DNA of 64,000 nt from Bacillota bacterium (GTDB lineage: Bacteria; Bacillota; Clostridia; Lachnospirales; Lachnospiraceae): NCBI GenBank assembly GCA_023457255.1, contig JAEWMB010000012.1, positions 44,899 through 108,898 on the forward strand. The letters are read 5' to 3'. The translations under genes and the position numbers were made by a program. Position 1 is the stretch's first letter; each line of letters opens with the position of its first letter. The notes under the pieces are model-generated. The model did no database searches. It was given only the letters and a program-made list of their open reading frames with translations, and was not told where the DNA came from. This document shows positions 45,905 through 54,558 of the stretch, in pieces.

Positions 45905-46189
45905 TTATTTTCTTTTTGGATTTCTGGGAAACCAGCCCTTTTCTACTCGTTTTTCCTGATGAACTAATTCTCCGATACTCCATAGGTTTGTAATACCAAG
46001 TACAGCCAAGCCGGCACTTAAGATAACCTGTGACACAAATAATGATAAAATCAGCAGTACAATGCCGGCAACAGCAAAGACCGGCCAAATTCTTTTGGTA
46101 AAATAATATTCTGCCTTTATAACAATGGGATGGTATAGCGCAATTGCTATAAAAGAGATGAGACCGATGATAATGCCTGTATAAGTCAT
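45905..46189 (-). CDS. DUF4491-family small membrane protein
   Basis: A 94-residue membrane protein with three hydrophobic helices (about 3-22, 34-54 and 57-75). The features HPIVIKAEYYFTKRIWP, LWSIGEL and the basic end KGWFPRNPKRK match the DUF4491 family, which has no known function. AGGAGG precedes its ATG. It lies upstream of the DHH gene on the same strand, 136 bases apart. Confidence 0.75.
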   Translation of the reverse strand: MTYTGIIIGLISFIAIALYHPIVIKAEYYFTKRIWPVFAVAGIVLLILSLFVSQVILSAGLAVLGITNLWSIGELVHQEKRVEKGWFPRNPKRK

Positions 46190-46429
46190 GAGACCTCCTT
46201 AAGAAATAAATGATAAGTGTTTTTAGTATTACTTTTATGTAATATATTAAAAAATTATCACAACTTCATTAAAGAAAATAGGAAAACCTATGAGGAATCG
46301 GGGATGATTTATGAAAGAAACGGAACAATAACTGAAGGAATGTAAGATAACCTTAAAGAATGCAGGAGGTAATATAGCCAAAGGGTAAATATAAGCAAAA
46401 GAAATGTTACGCGGCATAGTAACAAACTC

Positions 46430-46458
46430 TTGCGCTTAATAACAAAGTATAGTAATAT
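46430..46458 (+). promoter_or_regulatory. Promoter for purH
   Basis: TTGCGC at 46430-46435, a 17-base spacer and TAATAT at 46453-46458. The expected start site falls just before the ZTP aptamer. Confidence 0.5.
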
Positions 46459-46465
46459 GAAACCA

Positions 46466-46620
46466 TGATGTATGACTGGCGGAAACTGTAGAGGACTACA
46501 GGCGGGGATAACCCACAGGGAGTGCATGATATAACTTTAAGAGCCGACCGCCTGGGCCACCACCTTCGATGATATCTGATTTAGATATCCGTTGGCAGTA
46601 GCTCAGGTGGTTTTTTAATG
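46466..46620 (+). ncRNA. ZTP (pfl) riboswitch with terminator, upstream of purH
   Basis: The conserved pfl pieces appear in order: GACTGGCGG at 46474-46482, GGATAACCCACAGGGAG near 46506-46522, and GCCGACCGCCTGGGC at 46543-46557. The terminator follows, with CCACCT pairing with AGGTGG and TTTTTT at 46611-46616. The ligand ZMP/ZTP (AICAR nucleotide) accumulates when 10-formyl-tetrahydrofolate is short and should switch on purH, whose product uses AICAR. Context and motif agree fully. Confidence 0.92.
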
Positions 46621-46784
46621 CATAAAAAGTGAAAGATTTCAATCTTTTACTCATGGAATTTGTGTCTGTAAATACCTGACACAAATTTCGGATGCACAAA
46701 GAGCATATGCTGCATACTTTGTGTATCCCGTTTTATGTACAGGAATCAAGGAAATTATGAACTCAAAAAGGAAAGGATGAATGG

Positions 46785-48341
46785 ATGATGAGAGCATTAA
46801 TCAGTGTATCAGACAAAACAGGAATTGTAGAATTTGCAAAGGAATTAGTTTCTCTTGGAATCACGATTATATCAACTGGAGGTACTTATGGCAAACTGAA
46901 GGAGGCGGATATTCCTGCAATTGAGATTTCAGAGTTAACTGGATTTCCGGAGTGCCTTGACGGAAGAGTAAAGACCTTACATCCAATCGTACATGCCGGA
47001 TTATTAGCGGTAAGAAGTAATGAGAGTCATATGAAGCAGCTAAAGGATATGAATATTGATACGATTGACATGGTAGTAGTAAATCTTTATCCTTTCAAAG
47101 CTACGATGCTAAAAGAAGGTGTTACAAGGGCAGAAGCTGTTGAAAACATCGATATTGGCGGTCCAACCATGCTTCGGTCTGCTGCTAAGAATTATCAGGA
47201 TGTTACTGTTGTGGTTGATCCGGCAGACTATAGTACCATACTTAGAGAACTAAAAGAAGAGAAAGAAGTATCCCTGGATACTAAATTCTATTTAATGCAG
47301 AAAGTTTTTATGCACACCTCCAGTTATGATACAATGATTGCAGACTATTTAAGAAAACAAAGAAATGATCATGCACTTCCGGAAACCTTAACAATGACCT
47401 TTGAAAAAATTCAGGAGATGAGATATGGTGAGAATCCTCATCAAAAAGCAGCCTTTTATCGTGAAATTGGTAAAAAACAAGGCTCTATCACAGATGCCGT
47501 TCAGTTAAATGGGAAAGAATTATCCTTTAATAATATCAATGATACCAATGGAGCTCTTGAGTTATTAAAAGAATTTACTGAGCCAACGGTAGTTGCTTGT
47601 AAGCATGGAAATCCATGCGGCGTTGGCAGCGATACTGATATTGAAAAAGCTTGGGATAAGGCATTTTCCGCAGATAAAATCTCTATCTATGGTGGAATCG
47701 TAGTAGCTAACCGAGAGATAACCTTAGCAATGGCTGAAAAGATGAAGAATGTATTTCTCGAAGTAGTGGTTGCACCAAGTTATGAGAAGGAAGCACTAGA
47801 AATCTTTAAAACCAAGAAAAACATTCGAATCTTAGAATTAAAAGGTATCGAAGTTCCTCAGGAGGAGAATGCTTATGATCTTAAAAAAGTAAACGGTGGT
47901 TTGATTGTCCAGACAATTGATAGTAAATTATTAATAGAAGAAGAACTAAGGGTAGTTACGGACCGAGCTCCTTCTGAAAAAGAAATGGAAGACCTGTTAT
48001 TTGCTTTTAAGGTTGTGAAATTTGTGAAATCAAATGGCATTGCCTTGGCAAAGGATAAGCAAAGTATTGGGATTGGACCTGGGCAAGTAAGCCGTATCTG
48101 GTCAACGAAGCAGAGTATCGATCATGCCGGGGAGCTAATTGGCCATGATGCAGCGAAGGGAGCTGTTCTTGCTTCCGATGCTTTTTTTCCATTTGATGAT
48201 TGTGTGGAAGAGGCATATAAGGCAGGGATTACCGCAATTATACAGCCAGGCGGCTCTATTCGTGATGAGGATTCAATTAAAAAATGTAATGAGTATGGAA
48301 TCACAATGGTATTTACAGGAATGAGGCATTTTAAGCATTAA
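46785..48341 (+). CDS. purH: Bifunctional AICAR formyltransferase/IMP cyclohydrolase
   Basis: A 518-residue PurH catalysing the last two steps of IMP synthesis. The N-terminal cyclohydrolase (MGS-like) domain shows ISVSDKTGIVEFAKEL, STGGT and GRVKTLHP, and the C-terminal formyltransferase domain shows RYGENPHQKAAFY, CKHGNPCG and DAFFPFDD. AAAGGA seven bases ahead supports the start at 46785. It is the only pur gene here and is controlled by the ZTP riboswitch. Confidence 0.97.
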   Translation: MMRALISVSDKTGIVEFAKELVSLGITIISTGGTYGKLKEADIPAIEISELTGFPECLDGRVKTLHPIVHAGLLAVRSNESHMKQLKDMNIDTIDMVVVNLYPFKATMLKEGVTRAEAVENIDIGGPTMLRSAAKNYQDVTVVVDPADYSTILRELKEEKEVSLDTKFYLMQKVFMHTSSYDTMIADYLRKQRNDHALPETLTMTFEKIQEMRYGENPHQKAAFYREIGKKQGSITDAVQLNGKELSFNNINDTNGALELLKEFTEPTVVACKHGNPCGVGSDTDIEKAWDKAFSADKISIYGGIVVANREITLAMAEKMKNVFLEVVVAPSYEKEALEIFKTKKNIRILELKGIEVPQEENAYDLKKVNGGLIVQTIDSKLLIEEELRVVTDRAPSEKEMEDLLFAFKVVKFVKSNGIALAKDKQSIGIGPGQVSRIWSTKQSIDHAGELIGHDAAKGAVLASDAFFPFDDCVEEAYKAGITAIIQPGGSIRDEDSIKKCNEYGITMVFTGMRHFKH

Positions 48342-48346
48342 TATAC

Positions 48347-48381
48347 AAAAAGTGGGTAATTCACTGGAATTACCCACTTTT
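48347..48381 (+). terminator. Bidirectional terminator between purH and csp
   Basis: AAAAGTGGGTAATT and AATTACCCACTTTT form a 14-bp perfect stem with a six-base loop. A/T ends on both sides let it serve both converging genes. Confidence 0.8.
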
Positions 48382-48449
48382 CGCATCCATTTCGCTTGTT
48401 ACAACCTTATAAATCGAACTTCTATACTTTAAGTATGATTTCAGTCTGA

Positions 48450-48650
48450 TTATAACTTTGTTACATTAGCTGCCTGAGGTCCTTTTTCGCCTTCTACAAC
48501 TTCAAACAAAACAGCTTCACCTTCTTCAAGAACTTTGAAGCCATCCATGTCAAGAGCTGAGAAATGAACGAATACGTCGTTTCCTTCTTCATCAGAAATG
48601 AAACCAAAACCCTTCTTTGCATTAAACCACTTAACTGTACCTTTTTTCAT
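48450..48650 (-). CDS. Cold shock protein, CspA family
   Basis: A 66-residue OB-fold RNA chaperone. RNP1 is KGFGFI at 13-18 and RNP2 is VFVHF at 26-30, with the usual GTVKWFN start. It binds single-stranded RNA and prevents secondary structure. AGGAGG precedes the ATG. It is a single-gene unit converging on purH. Confidence 0.97.
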   Translation of the reverse strand: MKKGTVKWFNAKKGFGFISDEEGNDVFVHFSALDMDGFKVLEEGEAVLFEVVEGEKGPQAANVTKL

Positions 48651-48843
48651 AAAAGTGCCTCCTGAAAACTGTTAAAAAATATGTAGTGCTTCAATTATCG
48701 ATAGGATAATCTATTGAATAATTTAACATATTTTTAATAAATTGTCAATTTCTCTTTATAAAATACATAGAAAATTTTGTTTTTTTAAGAAAACATTTGT
48801 CGTCATTTTAAAAAAAGAGACACACTGTAATCTTGTTTTTTAT

Positions 48844-48872
48844 ATGACAATCCATGGAAATTATGATATAAT
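48844..48872 (+). promoter_or_regulatory. Promoter upstream of the M16C peptidase gene
   Basis: ATGACA at 48844-48849, a 17-base spacer ending in TGA, and a perfect TATAAT at 48867-48872. It gives a leader of almost 290 bases before the start at 49169, in which I see no known riboswitch. Confidence 0.65.
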
Positions 48873-49168
48873 AAGACTGTTAAAGAGAAGCCTTGTGTAG
48901 ATACCGACCATAAATGGCAATGATTACTGCTTGATAAATTCATAGGAATCTAAGTTAAAAAGTATACGATTTTATAGTATACAGCAATCACGTACTATAA
49001 CAATATGAGATACGATAATATCGTGTGGAAATTAATTGCGGCAAATTGCAGAGAAACAGTTTGACATCGTATAAATATGAATTATCAGTGTTACACTAAT
49101 TTACAGTATGGTTACCGTTGGAAGAATCGAACATACTTCCGATTATCAATAGGAAAGCAGGGAAAAGA

Positions 49169-52147
49169 ATGTCAAGATGCATAAAACAAAGTAAAGAACT
49201 CCTTCATATGCCGGCGTATCAGCTAGAATACGAAGAGGAGTTAGAGGATAGCAAAAGCCTGGGACTTGTATTTCGTCATAAAAAATCAGGTGCTAGAATT
49301 TGTGTGGTTTCGAATGAAGATGAAAATAAAGTATTTACAATCGGTTTTCGTACTCCACCAAAAAACAGTACGGGTGTAGCTCATATAATTGAGCATACGG
49401 TACTTTGCGGATCAAAAGAGTTTCCGGCAAAAGACCCGTTTATTGAGCTTGCGAAAGGGTCTTTGAATACTTTTTTGAATGCAATGACCTATTCGGATAA
49501 GACAATATACCCGGTAGCAAGTTGTAATGAGAAAGATTTTCAGAATCTGATTCATGTTTATATGGACGCAGTTTTCTATCCTAATATTTATCATCGCAGA
49601 GAAATTTTTGAGCAGGAAGGATGGCATTACGAGCTTGAAGATGTAAATGCAGAGTTAAAATATAATGGAATTGTATATAGTGAGATGAAAGGTGCCTTTT
49701 CTTCCCCGGAACAGCAATTATACCGCGAGATTCAAGCCAGCTTATTTCCTGATACTCCGTATGGAGTAGAGTCGGGAGGTGATCCTAATTATGTACCGGA
49801 CTTAAGTTATGAGGAATTTTTAGAGTTTCACCGAAAGTTTTATCATCCCTCCAACAGTTATATTTATCTTTATGGAGATGTGGATGTGGAAGAAAAGCTA
49901 AACTGGCTGGATGAAGCTTACCTGAACAAGTTTGATACTTTAAAGGTGGATTCTGAAATCCCAATGCAAAAGGCTTTTGATGGCCCAAAGAAGATTACCT
50001 CCCTATACTCTCTAAGCGATAGCGAGAACGAGTCGGATAATACCTATTTAAGCTATAATACTGTAATTGGAGCATCAATTGATACGACACAGTGTATGGC
50101 ATTTCAAGTTCTTGAGGCTGCGCTTTTATCTGCTCCCGGAGCACCGCTAAAGCAGGCATTGATTGATGCGGGGATTGGAAAGGATATTTTAAGCAGCTAT
50201 GATCATGAAATTCTACAACCTACCTTTACGATTATTGCTAAAAATGCGAATGAGGAACAGCTGGAGAAGTTCCTTTCTGTCATTACTGCTACCTTAGAAA
50301 GTATTGCGGAGAATGGGTTCAATGAAAAATCCTTATTGGCTGCAATTAACAACTTGGAATTCCGTTATCGTGAAGCTGATTTTGGGCAATTTCCAAAAGG
50401 CTTGCTTTTTGGGATCCAAATGTTTGGAAGCTGGCTTTATGATGATACGAAAGCTTTTGATTATATGCACGGGAATCGAATTTTTCAGTTTTTAAAGAAC
50501 CAAATTAATACAGGGTATTATGAAGGTCTTATTCGAACGCATTTATTAAATAATAATCACGCAACTTACTTGGTACTAAAACCGAAGAAAGGATTGACTC
50601 AGGAGAAAGAGGCAGCATTAAAGGTAAAACTTGAGCAGTATAAGAATTCTTTATCAGAAGAAGAGAAGGAAGCAATAGTTTCTGCGACAAAACATTTAAA
50701 AGAGTATCAAGAAGCACCATCGACGAAAGAGGAGCTGGAAAAGATACCACTTCTTACGATTGAGGATATTAAGAAAGAAGCGCAGCCACTTTATAATAAG
50801 GAATGTTCTATTAAGGGCATACCGGTTCTTCATCATGATGTGTTTACCAATGGAATTGCTTATATAAAATGTATGTTTGACTTAAGTCGTGTGCCAAAAG
50901 AGCTTGTTCCTTATTTAAACCTATTGGCAACTGTTCTTGGTTATACCGATACAAAGAATTATAGCTTCTTAGAGTTATCCAATGAAATCAATATCCATAC
51001 CGGTGGTATGAGCGCCGAACTGATTACCTTTAATAAGAAGATGGACCCCAATACGTATATTCCGGTATTCTCTATGAGTGGAAAGGTGTTATATCAAAAG
51101 CTTGATAAGCTGTTTGAGCTGATAGAAGAAATCGTTCATCACTCAAAATTAGGAGACACCAAGCGGCTTTTTGAAATTATTCGAGAGGTAAAATCAAGAA
51201 TTCAGATGCGAATGAATTCTGCAGGTCACTCTGTTGCAGTTGACCGTGCATTTTCTTATATTACACAAAGCGGATATTATACGGAGGAAACGAAGGGAAT
51301 TCGCTACTTTAGATTTCTGGAAACACTAGAGCAGGAATTTGAAACCAGAAAAGAGGAAATTGCTGCTGCCTTAAGAAAGTTAAGTGAAATCATCTTTTCA
51401 AAGAATGGTATGGTGATTAGCATAACGGCTGAACAGGATGGACTTGAGCGGTTGACAAAAGTACTGGGAGCATTTAGTAACACTTTATCGGGAACATTAG
51501 ATGCCGGTCAGAATAATACAATCAACGAAACGCTGAAAGCTGCAAACTATAATTTCCCTGTAGAGAAATTAAAGGAAGGTTTTATGTACTCCGGTCAAGT
51601 ACAATATGTTGCCCGTTGTGCGAATTATGTAAATGCAGGCTTTAAGACAAATGGGGCATTAAAAGTTTTAAGAACAATTATGTCTTATGACTATTTATGG
51701 AATAATGTTCGTGTAAAGGGTGGAGCGTATGGCTGTATGTGTCAGTTTGCCGGACTCGATGGTTCTGCTTATATGGTATCCTACCGTGATCCAAACCTCG
51801 AAAAAACAGATGAAATCTATCGAAAAGCTTATGAGTATACAAAAGAATTTACTGCGGATGATAGGGATATGATAAAGTATATCATAGGAACAATGAGTAC
51901 TGTGGATACACCACTCACCCCAATGATGAAGGGAAGCCGATCTCTTAATGCTTATATGACTGGTATTACGATGGAGGATATTAACCGTGATCGCGGTGAA
52001 ATCTTAAGTACGACACAAGATGAAATTCGTAGGATGGCACCGATTGTCAGAGAAGTATACGAGGCGGATAACCTCTGCGTCATTGGCAATGAAGAAAAAG
52101 TTAAGAGTAATGAGCAGATGTTTCAGGAAATTAAAGCATTATTTTAA
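49169..52147 (+). CDS. Insulinase-like metallopeptidase, M16C (PreP) family
   Basis: A 992-residue zinc peptidase made of four M16 repeats. The inverted zinc motif HIIEH has H72, E75 and H76, and the distal Glu lies in YSEMKGAF. The family degrades peptides in a closed chamber; bacterial members are intracellular and lack a signal peptide, as here. The frame is open from a TTG at 49118, but AGGGA before the ATG at 49169 and the family's usual N-terminus favour the later start. Confidence 0.92.
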   Translation: MSRCIKQSKELLHMPAYQLEYEEELEDSKSLGLVFRHKKSGARICVVSNEDENKVFTIGFRTPPKNSTGVAHIIEHTVLCGSKEFPAKDPFIELAKGSLNTFLNAMTYSDKTIYPVASCNEKDFQNLIHVYMDAVFYPNIYHRREIFEQEGWHYELEDVNAELKYNGIVYSEMKGAFSSPEQQLYREIQASLFPDTPYGVESGGDPNYVPDLSYEEFLEFHRKFYHPSNSYIYLYGDVDVEEKLNWLDEAYLNKFDTLKVDSEIPMQKAFDGPKKITSLYSLSDSENESDNTYLSYNTVIGASIDTTQCMAFQVLEAALLSAPGAPLKQALIDAGIGKDILSSYDHEILQPTFTIIAKNANEEQLEKFLSVITATLESIAENGFNEKSLLAAINNLEFRYREADFGQFPKGLLFGIQMFGSWLYDDTKAFDYMHGNRIFQFLKNQINTGYYEGLIRTHLLNNNHATYLVLKPKKGLTQEKEAALKVKLEQYKNSLSEEEKEAIVSATKHLKEYQEAPSTKEELEKIPLLTIEDIKKEAQPLYNKECSIKGIPVLHHDVFTNGIAYIKCMFDLSRVPKELVPYLNLLATVLGYTDTKNYSFLELSNEINIHTGGMSAELITFNKKMDPNTYIPVFSMSGKVLYQKLDKLFELIEEIVHHSKLGDTKRLFEIIREVKSRIQMRMNSAGHSVAVDRAFSYITQSGYYTEETKGIRYFRFLETLEQEFETRKEEIAAALRKLSEIIFSKNGMVISITAEQDGLERLTKVLGAFSNTLSGTLDAGQNNTINETLKAANYNFPVEKLKEGFMYSGQVQYVARCANYVNAGFKTNGALKVLRTIMSYDYLWNNVRVKGGAYGCMCQFAGLDGSAYMVSYRDPNLEKTDEIYRKAYEYTKEFTADDRDMIKYIIGTMSTVDTPLTPMMKGSRSLNAYMTGITMEDINRDRGEILSTTQDEIRRMAPIVREVYEADNLCVIGNEEKVKSNEQMFQEIKALF

Positions 52148-52193
52148 CCGTATCCGGGAAGGAGCCGGCCTGCTTTAGCATTAGTTAAAACTC

Positions 52194-52305
52194 CCGCTGC
52201 TACGCAATAGCAATGAGGTAGGGCTGGTAGCGTAAGCGGATTGCGAATATCTGCTTTGATGTAGATCAATATTGAGATATAGTGGCAGTATTTTGCCACT
52301 ATATC
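52194..52305 (+). other. Two hairpins between the peptidase gene and era
   Basis: CCGCT-TACGC (with a two-base bulge) pairs with GCGTA-AGCGG at 52194-52239, and GATATAGTGGCA pairs with TGCCACTATATC at 52276-52305. Neither has a T-run, so they look like processing or stability elements rather than terminators. Confidence 0.4.
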
Positions 52306-52331
52306 CTCTAAAATAGGAACAGGAGCGAAAG

Positions 52332-53249
52332 ATGAATTACCAGGAAAAGAAACATAAATCAGGCTTTGTCACCCTTATAGGAAGACCAAATGTAGGAAAG
52401 TCAACGTTAATGAATCAACTTATCGGTCAGAAAATTGCGATAACCTCAGATAAGCCGCAAACCACAAGAAATAGAATACAGACAGTCTATACCGATGATC
52501 AGGGACAGATAATCTTTTTAGATACTCCGGGAATTCATCAGGCTAAGAATAAGCTCGGTCAATTCATGGTTAACATTGCCGAACGCACAATCAATGAAGT
52601 TGATGTGATTCTATGGCTGGTAGAGCCCTCTACCTTCATCGGTGCAGGCGAACAGCATATCATAGAGAAATTAAATAAAAGTAATACTCCGGTTATACTA
52701 GTAATCAACAAAATAGATACTGTTAAGAAAGGAGAAATTCTTACCTTTATTGATGCGTATAAGGATCAGTGCAATTTTGCTGAAATTGTCCCGGTCTCTG
52801 CTTTAAAAGGAGAGAATAAACAACAATTAGTAGATGTGATTTTTAAGTATCTTCCTTACGGACCAATGTATTATGATGAAGACACGATAACAGATCAGCC
52901 GGAACGTCAGATTGTTGCTGAATTAATTCGTGAGAAGGCATTACGTTTATTAAGCGATGAGATTCCGCATGGAATTGCTGTAACGATAGAACGTATGAAG
53001 GAACGTCCTGATGGTAAGGTGATAGATATTGATGCTACGATTATCTGTGAACGTGACTCTCACAAGGGAATTATCATTGGTAAGCAAGGTACTATGTTAA
53101 AAAATATCGGTATGAAAGCAAGAGTAGAAATTGAAAATTTGCTAGATACTAAAGTGTTTCTTCAATTATGGGTAAAGGTTAAGAAGGAATGGAGAAATAG
53201 TGACTTCTTAATTAAGAATTACGGATACCTTGAGAATTCCGAACATTAA
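52332..53249 (+). CDS. era: GTPase Era
   Basis: A 305-residue Era that binds the 3' end of 16S rRNA and helps mature the small ribosomal subunit. The G1 loop is GRPNVGKS at 17-24, DTPGIH is G3 and NKID is G4. The C-terminal KH domain shows GIIIGKQGTMLKNIGMKAR. AGGAG precedes the ATG. The order era-yqzL-recO is conserved among Firmicutes. Confidence 0.98.
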   Translation: MNYQEKKHKSGFVTLIGRPNVGKSTLMNQLIGQKIAITSDKPQTTRNRIQTVYTDDQGQIIFLDTPGIHQAKNKLGQFMVNIAERTINEVDVILWLVEPSTFIGAGEQHIIEKLNKSNTPVILVINKIDTVKKGEILTFIDAYKDQCNFAEIVPVSALKGENKQQLVDVIFKYLPYGPMYYDEDTITDQPERQIVAELIREKALRLLSDEIPHGIAVTIERMKERPDGKVIDIDATIICERDSHKGIIIGKQGTMLKNIGMKARVEIENLLDTKVFLQLWVKVKKEWRNSDFLIKNYGYLENSEH

Positions 53250-53478
53250 TATATAATTTTTTAGCACCGGATATGGCAGGCTGAAAGATTGAACGGCTGC
53301 ATTTTAGTTTGTCAAGGGTAAATTTTATAAGATGGCCTAGTCTATTTTTATCAGTTTAGAATCGACTGCTTCGGAGATGATATTAATATAAGCACAAAAG
53401 AAAACGCAAACAATTACTTAATATGGAGGTTTCTCCAGGAATCTTTTGAGCTCATAAAAAATCATTTAGGGGGCATGA

Positions 53479-53652
53479 ATGGTGAAGAACGAAGAGTTTT
53501 GGAAGGTATTTGAACAGACAGGTGATATTAAAGATTATCTAAATTACACAGCTTGTACAAGAGAGAGAGAACCTGAAACTAAAAAGGAGACTAGGGATGA
53601 CCGGTACGGTTACAGTTACAGGGATTGTGTTAGCAGCAATACCCATCGGTGA
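53479..53652 (+). CDS. yqzL: YqzL-family small protein
   Basis: A 57-residue protein starting at the ATG at 53479, six bases after a run of AGGGGG. The N-terminus MVKNEEFWKVFEQTGDIKDYL matches the YqzL family, which sits between era and recO in Bacillus and many clostridia and has unknown function. The tail is hydrophilic and less conserved. It overlaps the start of recO by 56 bp in another frame, suggesting coupled translation. The position and the FWKVFEQTG motif make this a confident call in spite of the small size. Confidence 0.8.
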   Translation: MVKNEEFWKVFEQTGDIKDYLNYTACTREREPETKKETRDDRYGYSYRDCVSSNTHR

Positions 53653-54337
53653 TTATGATAAAAGACTCACGATACTGACAAAGGAACGTGGAAAAATAGG
53701 AGCATTTGCCAAAGGCGCTAGAAGACCGAATAGTGCCTTATTGGCATGTTCTCAGCCGTTTACTTTTGGAGAATTTCAACTGTATGAAGGCCGCAGTTCC
53801 TACAATATCCAATCCGTTAACATAAAGAATTATTTTGGTGAACTAAGAGGGGATATCAGTTACGTATACTATGGGCTTTACTTTTGTGAGTTTACAGATT
53901 ATATGACGCGTGAAGGCAATGACGAAACCGAAATGCTAAAATTACTGTATCAATCTCTTAGAGCTTTATTAAGCCCTCATATTGGGACTAAATTAGTGCG
54001 TTATGTTTTTGAATTAAAGATAATTAGCCTGAGTGGGGAGGCACCACAAGTGTTTGAATGTCTTAATTGCGGGACAAAGCAGAATTTAAGCAGGTTTAGT
54101 GTGAGTGCCGGTGGCTGCTTTTGTGAGAGCTGCAGACAAAAGGTGACGGATGGCAAAAGAATTCTAACTTCAACGTTATATACTTTACAATACATAATAT
54201 CGGCAGAGGTAGAAAAGTTATATAACTTTACAGTCACAGAGAAAGTCTTTCATGAATTAAAACAGATTATCGATTGTTATCGGGAAGACCGAATTGAGCA
54301 TCGTATGAAGTCATTGGAATTACTTTCAATTCTTTGA
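53597..54337 (+). CDS. recO: DNA repair protein RecO
   Basis: A 246-residue RecO that loads RecA onto SSB-coated DNA together with RecR. The N-terminal OB-fold has VTGIVLAAIPIGDYDKRLTI and KGARRPNS, and the C-terminal helical part carries the zinc cysteines CLNCG and CESC. AAGGAGA precedes the ATG, which lies inside the yqzL reading frame. Confidence 0.95.
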   Translation: MTGTVTVTGIVLAAIPIGDYDKRLTILTKERGKIGAFAKGARRPNSALLACSQPFTFGEFQLYEGRSSYNIQSVNIKNYFGELRGDISYVYYGLYFCEFTDYMTREGNDETEMLKLLYQSLRALLSPHIGTKLVRYVFELKIISLSGEAPQVFECLNCGTKQNLSRFSVSAGGCFCESCRQKVTDGKRILTSTLYTLQYIISAEVEKLYNFTVTEKVFHELKQIIDCYREDRIEHRMKSLELLSIL

Positions 54338-54436
54338 CGGGCTAAAGCTTTGCTCTGTGATAGAGTTATTTGAAGAATGTAGAGTTCCTTGTGAGGGGTA
54401 TCAGTGTTTTTACGGGGATAATCACCAAAATTATGC

Positions 54437-54465
54437 TTGAAAATATATGAAATTAAGGTTACAAT
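54437..54465 (+). promoter_or_regulatory. Sigma-A promoter for the glycyl-tRNA synthetase gene
   Basis: TTGAAA at 54437-54442, a 17-base spacer and TACAAT at 54460-54465. The leader of about 90 bases contains no T-box motif. Confidence 0.7.
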
Positions 54466-54558
54466 ATTAAAATTAGTAGAAACTTCAATAAAAGCCGTAT
54501 TTGGTGTATTTTGCAGGTTTCTGAAATGATAGAATGATGAAATGTGAGGATGATTGTA

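Noticed and set aside
54338..54558. Possible T-box before the glycyl-tRNA synthetase gene
   Set aside because: No T-box core (GGTGG..CCGCG) or terminator is present; an ordinary promoter lies there instead.
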